From NCBI GenBank assembly GCA_902783445.1, contig CACZQX010000141.1:1-11235 (forward strand): a DNA stretch of 11,235 bases, in the 5' to 3' direction. Below, piece by piece: positions 7,303 through 11,235 of this stretch. The translations under genes were made by a program, and so were the position numbers. This DNA comes from an uncultured Lachnospiraceae bacterium (GTDB lineage Bacteria; Bacillota; Clostridia; Lachnospirales; Lachnospiraceae). Every line of letters starts with the position of its first letter. Within the stretch, counting starts at the first letter, position 1. Below the pieces are notes generated by a model. That model saw only the letters and a list, made by a program, of their open reading frames with translations, was not told where the DNA came from and made no database searches.

Positions 7303-8970
7303 ATGGGTGAAACAATCAAAGTAACTGTTGAAGGCACTACAAAAGAATATGATAAGGGAGTTTGTATTTTTGATATTGCCAAGGAATATCAAAAAAACTA
7401 TGAGCACGAAATAGTTCTTTCAAGGACAAACGGAAGACTCAGAGAACTTTCAAAGACTTTGAAAACGGATACGGAACTTGAGTTTATAACCGGTGCAAAC
7501 AAGCTCGGTATCGATACATACAGACGAAGCGTTCCGCTTGTTATGCTTAAAGCCTTTAATGATGTTTACGGCAAAGAACATGGCAAAAAAATCTATATCA
7601 GCTATTCTTTGAGCAAGGGCTTGTTTTGCAGAATGAGCGACAATACGCCCTTTACGGATGATTTGGTTGAAAAAATCAAGAAGCGTATGATGGAAATCGT
7701 TGAAGAAGATTTGCCTATAACAAAAACATCCATTAATACCCAAAACGCCATAGAACTTTTTAAAAGCTTTAATATGACGGACAAAGAAAAACTCCTTTCT
7801 TTCCGCCGTGTTTCCAAAACAAATATCTATAAATTGGGTAATTATACCGATTATTATTTCGGATTTATGGTTCCGAGAACCGGTATGCTTAAATATTTTG
7901 ATTTGTTTAGATATGCGGACGGATTCGTTCTTCAAATGCCGACAGCGGACGCACCTGAAAAGATTCCGCCTTTTAATCCGCAACATAAGATTTTTGCGGC
8001 TTTGAAGGAAGCGGAGATTTGGGCCGAAAAGATGGAAGCAAGCTGTGTGGGCGAGCTTAACAATCATATAGTTGAAGGCGATATTGTAGATTTGGTGTAT
8101 GTACAGGAAGCACTTTTTGAGCGCAAAGTAGTTGAAATCGTTGACCAATTTGCTTCAAAAAGAACGGCAAAGATTATAATGATTGCCGGACCTACATCAT
8201 CGGGCAAAACAACTTTCTCTCATAGGCTTACGATCCAGCTTAAGGCTGCGGGCTACAAGCCTCATCTTATCGGTGTTGATAACTATTTTGTAAATCGTGA
8301 GGATACACCTCTTGATGAAGAAGGAAATTACGATTACGAGTGCTTGGAAGCCATCGACATCAAGAAACTTAACGAAGATTTGATGGATATTTTAGCCGGA
8401 AAACGTGTTGAAATACCGACATTCAATTTCGTTTTGGGGAAACGAGAATTTAATAACAACTATATTCAGCTTAGCGGCGAGAACGATATTATCGTTATGG
8501 AAGGTATTCATTGCCTTAATGATGAACTTACTTATTCCCTTCCGATTGATAAGAAATTTAAGATTTATATAAGTGCTCTTACTCAGCTTAATGTTGATGA
8601 ACACAACAGAATTGCCACAACTGACGGACGTTTGCTCAGAAGAATCGCAAGAGATGCCAGAACCAGAGGCATCGATGCGCAAGGTACCATTGGCAGATGG
8701 AAAGCGGTCAGAGCGGGTGAAGAAAAACATATCTTTCCATATCAGGAGCAGGCGGATGTGGTTATCAATTCCGCGATGATTTATGAAATCAGTGCTCTCA
8801 AACAATGTGTTGAACCGCTTTTGTTTAAGGTGCCTATGGGTAGTCCCGAATACGACGAAGCAAAAAGACTTTTGAAATTCTTGGATTACTTTTTGCCGCT
8901 TGATTCCAGATATATTCCGGATAATTCGATTGTAAGGGAATTTATCGGTGATGGTTGCTTTGATATTTAG
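7303..8970 (+). CDS. Nucleoside (uridine-type) kinase with N-terminal TGS / tRNA-synthetase-like domain
   Basis: This is a 555-residue fusion. Residues about 1-65 resemble a TGS domain; about 70-280 resemble the editing/second domain region of threonyl-tRNA synthetase; and about 285-500 form a phosphoribulokinase/uridine kinase P-loop domain. The Walker A is GPTSSGKTT (296-304), the nucleoside-binding GVDNYF lies at 324-329, the Walker-B-like strand IIVMEGIH at 396-403, and the lid arginines sit in TDGRLLRRIARD (440-451). Uridine kinases phosphorylate uridine or cytidine to the monophosphate with ATP or GTP (pyrimidine salvage); proteins with this full architecture are known in Thermotoga and Clostridia, but with less settled substrates. 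The start has AAGGAG at 7286-7291, 11 bases upstream. It is 60 bases after trmK, probably by read-through, since no clear promoter is seen there. No catalytic residue appears lost. Confidence 0.92.
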   Translation: MGETIKVTVEGTTKEYDKGVCIFDIAKEYQKNYEHEIVLSRTNGRLRELSKTLKTDTELEFITGANKLGIDTYRRSVPLVMLKAFNDVYGKEHGKKIYISYSLSKGLFCRMSDNTPFTDDLVEKIKKRMMEIVEEDLPITKTSINTQNAIELFKSFNMTDKEKLLSFRRVSKTNIYKLGNYTDYYFGFMVPRTGMLKYFDLFRYADGFVLQMPTADAPEKIPPFNPQHKIFAALKEAEIWAEKMEASCVGELNNHIVEGDIVDLVYVQEALFERKVVEIVDQFASKRTAKIIMIAGPTSSGKTTFSHRLTIQLKAAGYKPHLIGVDNYFVNREDTPLDEEGNYDYECLEAIDIKKLNEDLMDILAGKRVEIPTFNFVLGKREFNNNYIQLSGENDIIVMEGIHCLNDELTYSLPIDKKFKIYISALTQLNVDEHNRIATTDGRLLRRIARDARTRGIDAQGTIGRWKAVRAGEEKHIFPYQEQADVVINSAMIYEISALKQCVEPLLFKVPMGSPEYDEAKRLLKFLDYFLPLDSRYIPDNSIVREFIGDGCFDI

Positions 8971-8979
8971 AGCTTATTA

Positions 8980-9008
8980 TTGACTAAAATAAAAAAGAAG
9001 TTTATTAT
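8980..9008 (+). promoter_or_regulatory. Sigma-A promoter of the RNase P RNA gene
   Basis: TTGACT at 8980-8985 and TATTAT at 9003-9008 are separated by 17 bases, each one mismatch from consensus. The predicted start at about 9015-9016 is five or six bases before the P1 helix of the RNA. The -35 box begins ten bases after the kinase stop codon, and no terminator lies between, so rnpB may also receive read-through. Confidence 0.85.
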
Positions 9009-9020
9009 TTATAAAGATTT

Positions 9021-9359
9021 TTTGAGTTCGGTAAACGATCGCGGCTGCTTTTTGCAGGTGAGGAAAGTCCGGGCTTCATAGGGCAGGATGCCGGATAACG
9101 TCCGGTGGAGGCGACTCCAAGGCTAGTGCAACAGAAAGATACCGCGGTAGTTTACTACCGTAAGGGTGGAATGGCGGTGTAAGAGACCACCGCCCGTATG
9201 GTAACATGCGGGGCAGATGTAAACCCCATCCGAAGCAAGACTAACAGAAGACTTACGGTGGCCCGCCGGTCTTCGGGTAAGTCGCTTGAACCTTGAGGTA
9301 ACTCAAGGTCTAGATAGATGATCGTTCACGACATAACCCGGCTTATCGCCGAACTCAAA
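9021..9359 (+). ncRNA. rnpB: RNase P RNA (class A)
   Basis: This is the catalytic RNA of RNase P, which with the RnpA protein removes 5' leaders from pre-tRNAs. Recognised by conserved cores: GAGGAAAGTCCGGGC near 9060-9074 (CR-I/P4 side), AGTGCAACAGAAAG near 9125-9138, and the 3' core AGATAGATGATCG with ACATAACCCGGCTTAT (about 9312-9346). The ends form an 11-bp P1 helix: 9021-9031 pairs perfectly with 9349-9359. The layout (GGGCAGGATGCCGGATAACGTCCGG after CR-I) resembles the class A fold found in Clostridia, not the class B fold of Bacillus. A strong hairpin at 9292-9309 (CCTTGAG loop CTCAAGG) is one of its peripheral stems. Mature ends may differ by a few bases from those given, since they are set here by the P1 helix. 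Confidence 0.97.
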
Positions 9360-9777
9360 TTAATTTTTCATCGCAATATCTGCATCTGTAGGTTTTGCTT
9401 TCTTTATCTGACAAAACAAAAACATGAGGAAGCTCTTGCTCTATGGATGTGATACAACGCGGATTCTTGCAACGCAATACATTTTTTATGGTTAAAGGAA
9501 GCGTAAGCTTCTTTTTTTCTACCACATTTTCGTTTTCGATGATACTGATTGTAATATTATCATCGATAAAACCGAGAATGTCCAAATCCACTACATCAAT
9601 CGGAGCATCGATTTTTATAATGTCCTTTTTTCCGAGTTTGTTGCTGGATGCATTTTTAATAATGGCAACCTGGCAGTCAAGCTTGTCAAGTTCGAGATAT
9701 TTGTATATCTCCATGGCTTTTCCCGCTTTTATATGATCTAAAACAATACCGTTTTTTAAACTTCCGACATTTAACAT
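9355..9777 (-). CDS. pyrI: Aspartate carbamoyltransferase regulatory subunit
   Basis: PyrI (140 residues) is the allosteric subunit that binds nucleotide effectors (CTP, ATP, UTP) and assembles with PyrB trimers. The N-terminal effector domain begins with LKNGIVLDHIKAGKA (7-21), containing the conserved nucleotide-contacting residues. The C-terminal zinc domain has the four cysteines C103, C108, C132 and C135 spaced as CxxxxC...CxxC, within CKNPRCITS and CRYC, which contact the catalytic subunit. It is somewhat shorter than the E. coli protein (about 153), with the N-terminal extension missing. The start ATG at 9777 has AAAGGA at 9793-9788. It follows pyrB by 38 bases on the same strand and is surely co-transcribed. 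Its TGA stop (9357-9355) lies inside the 3' arm of the RNase P RNA P1 helix. Confidence 0.97.
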   Translation of the reverse strand: MLNVGSLKNGIVLDHIKAGKAMEIYKYLELDKLDCQVAIIKNASSNKLGKKDIIKIDAPIDVVDLDILGFIDDNITISIIENENVVEKKKLTLPLTIKNVLRCKNPRCITSIEQELPHVFVLSDKESKTYRCRYCDEKLI

Positions 9778-9815
9778 TTGAATTTAATCCTTTCGATAAT
9801 TGTGATTTGCGATTG

Positions 9816-10736
9816 CTATTTTACATTTATGTTTAAGAGGGTAAGAATTAAGGCCATTCTTACATATACACCGTATTGAGCCTGCTTAAAGTATACGGCT
9901 CTCGGGTCGTCGTCCACTTCAACGGAAATTTCGTTTACACGAGGAAGGGGATGCATTACAATCATGTCTTGTCTTGCAAGCTTCATTTTATCTGCGTTTA
10001 AGATGTAATAATCCTTCATCTTTATATATTCTTCTTCACTGAAGAAACGTTCTCTTTGAACTCTTGTCATGTAAAGGATTTCAAGGTCCGAAATCACATC
10101 TTCGAGTTTTTCCACTTCTTTAAACGGGATATTGTTTGCTTTTAAAACATTTTCACGAATATAATCAGGTACTCGAAGTTCTTTTGGTGAAATGAGTACG
10201 AAGGAAACATTTTCATATCTAACAAGGGATTCTATAAGTGAGTGAACGGTACGACCGAATTTCAAGTCACCGCACAAACCGATTGTTAAATTACCCAGAT
10301 GACCTTTTAAAGATCTGATTGTAAGCAAGTCCGTAAGAGTCTGGGTAGGATGCTGATGTCCGCCGTCGCCGGCATTGATAATTGGAATTGAAGATTTTGT
10401 GGATGCAACATAAGGTGCACCTTCTTTTGGATGTCTCATGGCACAAATGTCCGCATAGCAAGAAATTACACGAATTGTATCGGAAACACTTTCGCCTTTA
10501 GCGGCCGATGATGATGAGGCTTCCGAAAAGCCGATAACATTACCGCCAAGATTTAACATGGCCGTTTCAAAACTGAGCCTTGTTCTGGTACTCGGCTCGT
10601 AAAAAAGAGTAGCCAGTTTTTTATATTTGCAAGCTTCACGGTACTTGTCAGGATTTTTCTCAATATCATTGGCCAAATCCAAAACCTTGTCAAGCTCATC
10701 AACAGACAAGTCCAAAGGACTGATTAAATGTTTCAT
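9816..10736 (-). CDS. pyrB: Aspartate carbamoyltransferase catalytic subunit
   Basis: PyrB (306 residues) condenses carbamoyl phosphate with L-aspartate to carbamoyl-aspartate, the committed step of de novo pyrimidine synthesis. Carbamoyl-phosphate residues are seen in EPSTRTR (47-53), the loop SSSSAAKGES with K80, and HPTQTL (129-134). The aspartate-binding part has MTRVQRERF (223-231) and MHPLPRVNEI (261-270). Length is normal, with no catalytic residue lost. The ATG at 10736 is preceded by the very strong site GGGAGG (10748-10743) six bases upstream. It heads the two-gene pyrBI unit, so the enzyme is expected to be the allosteric PyrB6-PyrI6 type. No PyrR-binding site or leader attenuator could be recognised in the leader. 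Confidence 0.98.
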   Translation of the reverse strand: MKHLISPLDLSVDELDKVLDLANDIEKNPDKYREACKYKKLATLFYEPSTRTRLSFETAMLNLGGNVIGFSEASSSSAAKGESVSDTIRVISCYADICAMRHPKEGAPYVASTKSSIPIINAGDGGHQHPTQTLTDLLTIRSLKGHLGNLTIGLCGDLKFGRTVHSLIESLVRYENVSFVLISPKELRVPDYIRENVLKANNIPFKEVEKLEDVISDLEILYMTRVQRERFFSEEEYIKMKDYYILNADKMKLARQDMIVMHPLPRVNEISVEVDDDPRAVYFKQAQYGVYVRMALILTLLNINVK

Positions 10737-10742
10737 AATTTG

Positions 10743-10748
10743 CCTCCC
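10743..10748 (-). promoter_or_regulatory. Strong ribosome binding site of pyrB
   Basis: On the minus strand this reads GGGAGG, six bases before the ATG, and decides the start. Confidence 0.8.
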
Positions 10749-10824
10749 GAGTGATTAAAACATAAGAAAAAAGTTGCTTATTAACAAAAAATTTACAATT
10801 TATTTCCTTATTATTAACTTTTAG

Positions 10825-10853
10825 ATTATAGAATGTGTTTTGTTCTCTTTAAA
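10825..10853 (-). promoter_or_regulatory. Candidate promoter of pyrBI
   Basis: On the minus strand a perfect TATAAT (10830-10825) lies 17 bases after TTTAAA (10853-10848), a weak -35. The predicted start near 10818 leaves a leader of about 80 bases without an evident hairpin-plus-T attenuator. A second, weaker pair closer to the gene (TTGTTA, 17 bases, TATGTT) would leave almost no leader. Confidence 0.45.
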
Positions 10854-11044
10854 AACGCTTGAAAAATCGTTATTTTAGCGAATTCGGATTAATAATATAA
10901 TAATATAATGTTTGATAAATATCAAGCAAATTGAGCTTGCTATTTGTCTGGAAAATCAAACTTTTTTTAAAATATTCAGACAATAAATAGAAAATATTAA
11001 AATAAATTTTTCGTTTAAAACAATTTGTTACTATAGTCAAAAAA

Positions 11045-11056
11045 AATAGTACTATT
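11045..11056. promoter_or_regulatory. 12-base palindrome overlapping a -35 box (operator candidate)
   Basis: AATAGTACTATT is a perfect 12-base palindrome whose last two bases are the first two of the -35 box TTGACA. A related shorter dyad, ACTATAGT, lies at 11030-11037, 15 bases upstream. Position and symmetry fit binding by a dimeric regulator, but no regulator gene is visible in the window to pair it with. Confidence 0.4.
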
Positions 11057-11083
11057 GACACAGAAATATTAAAGTGTTACAAT
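11055..11083 (+). promoter_or_regulatory. Very strong sigma-A promoter for the gene at the right edge
   Basis: A perfect TTGACA (11055-11060), a 17-base spacer and TACAAT (11078-11083, five of six) predict a start near 11090. The leader to the ATG at 11172 is about 80 bases and shows no clear terminator or riboswitch fold. Confidence 0.85.
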
Positions 11084-11171
11084 TTGTACAGCGATGTAGT
11101 TTGGGTTGTTATTTGTAATAAAAAGTATATTTAATGCTTTGGTTTTATGATTTATTGGTGAGGCAGTAGTT

Positions 11172-11235
11172 ATGAGTTTTGATGTGATTGACAATCGTAA
11201 TGATGTTACTCAATACTACAAGTACATGAAAGAAA
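11172..11235 (+). CDS. Unrecognised protein, N-terminal 21 codons (cut by window edge)
   Basis: The frame opens with ATG at 11172, preceded by the purine-rich ribosome binding site GGTGAGG at 11157-11163, eight bases upstream, and by the strong promoter at 11055-11083. The visible residues begin MSFDVIDNRNDVTQYYKYMK: a hydrophilic, soluble-looking start without signal peptide or membrane segment. The family cannot be told from so short a piece. It is divergent from pyrBI and is not obviously part of pyrimidine synthesis. Confidence 0.75.
   Translation, partial: MSFDVIDNRNDVTQYYKYMKE

Larger units (their letters stand above)
10737..11171. other. 435-base AT-rich divergent intergenic region
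   Basis: No believable gene is seen; the one short open frame here (10870-11061, minus) is low-complexity Leu/Ile/Phe/Tyr/Asn/Ser-rich and has no ribosome binding site. The region holds the pyrBI promoter on the left, a strong plus-strand promoter on the right, and between them several dyads: TTGAT/ATCAA at 10912-10925, CAAGC/GCTTG at 10923-10939, TTGTCTG/CAGACAA at 10944-10950 and 10977-10983, and the 12-base palindrome at 11045-11056. TTATTAAC occurs twice as a direct repeat (10778-10785 and 10811-10818). Confidence 0.6.

Noticed and set aside
9339..9369. CGGC/GCCG hairpin followed by a T-rich run as the rnpB terminator.
   Set aside because: The stem has four base pairs, lies within the conserved 3' core of the RNA, and the T-run starts about ten bases later; it is not a convincing terminator.
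10870..11061. 63-codon minus-strand frame in the AT-rich gap.
   Set aside because: Low-complexity Ile/Phe/Tyr/Leu/Asn/Ser composition, no ribosome binding site, and it covers the operator and -35 region of the plus-strand promoter.
1..11235. Mobile elements, CRISPR arrays, toxin-antitoxin pairs, phage or defence genes, tRNA genes.
   Set aside because: None seen on either strand; apart from the flavoprotein gene and the two genes cut by the window edges, nearly all the coding space is occupied by recognisable housekeeping genes.

Overview
The window looks like a chromosomal housekeeping region from a low-GC Gram-positive anaerobe, most likely a member of the Clostridia. Four things point there: AT-rich intergenic DNA with sigma-A-type promoters and strong GGAGG-type ribosome binding sites; a dgt-like / dnaG / rpoD / trmK gene run of the Firmicutes 'macromolecular synthesis' type; a class A RNase P RNA; and separate pyrB and pyrI subunit genes. 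The genus cannot be fixed from the sequence alone.

Layout. (1) 2-763, plus strand: the 3' part of a 3-hydroxyacyl-CoA dehydrogenase gene, cut by the left edge. (2) 764-912: a consensus-like promoter followed by a 73-nt nested hairpin, lying between convergent genes. (3) 913-2274, minus strand: an uncharacterised FAD-dependent dehydrogenase with a cysteine cluster and its own promoter. (4) 2485-7242, plus strand: a tight gene run of dGTPase-like HD hydrolase, DNA primase, the primary sigma factor RpoD and the tRNA m1A22 methyltransferase TrmK. (5) 7303-8970, plus strand: a nucleoside (uridine) kinase with a TGS / tRNA-synthetase-like N-terminus. (6) 9021-9359, plus strand: RNase P RNA (rnpB) with a near-consensus promoter. 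(7) 9355-10736, minus strand: pyrB-pyrI, both subunits of aspartate carbamoyltransferase, convergent on rnpB with a few bases of overlap. (8) 10737-11171: a 435-base AT-rich divergent intergenic region with several dyads and a very strong promoter. (9) 11172-11235, plus strand: the first 21 codons of an unrecognised gene cut by the right edge.

How the genes fit together. The central run joins nucleotide-pool control (dGTPase), replication priming (DnaG), global transcription (RpoD) and tRNA modification (TrmK), so one upstream promoter could coordinate replication, transcription and translation capacity. Nucleoside salvage (the kinase) and de novo pyrimidine synthesis (PyrB/PyrI) flank the gene for RNase P RNA. 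I found no mobile element, CRISPR array, phage or defence gene. The least explained parts are noncoding: the promoter-plus-hairpin at 767-890, the rnpB/pyrI 3' overlap, and the palindrome built into the promoter at 11045-11083.
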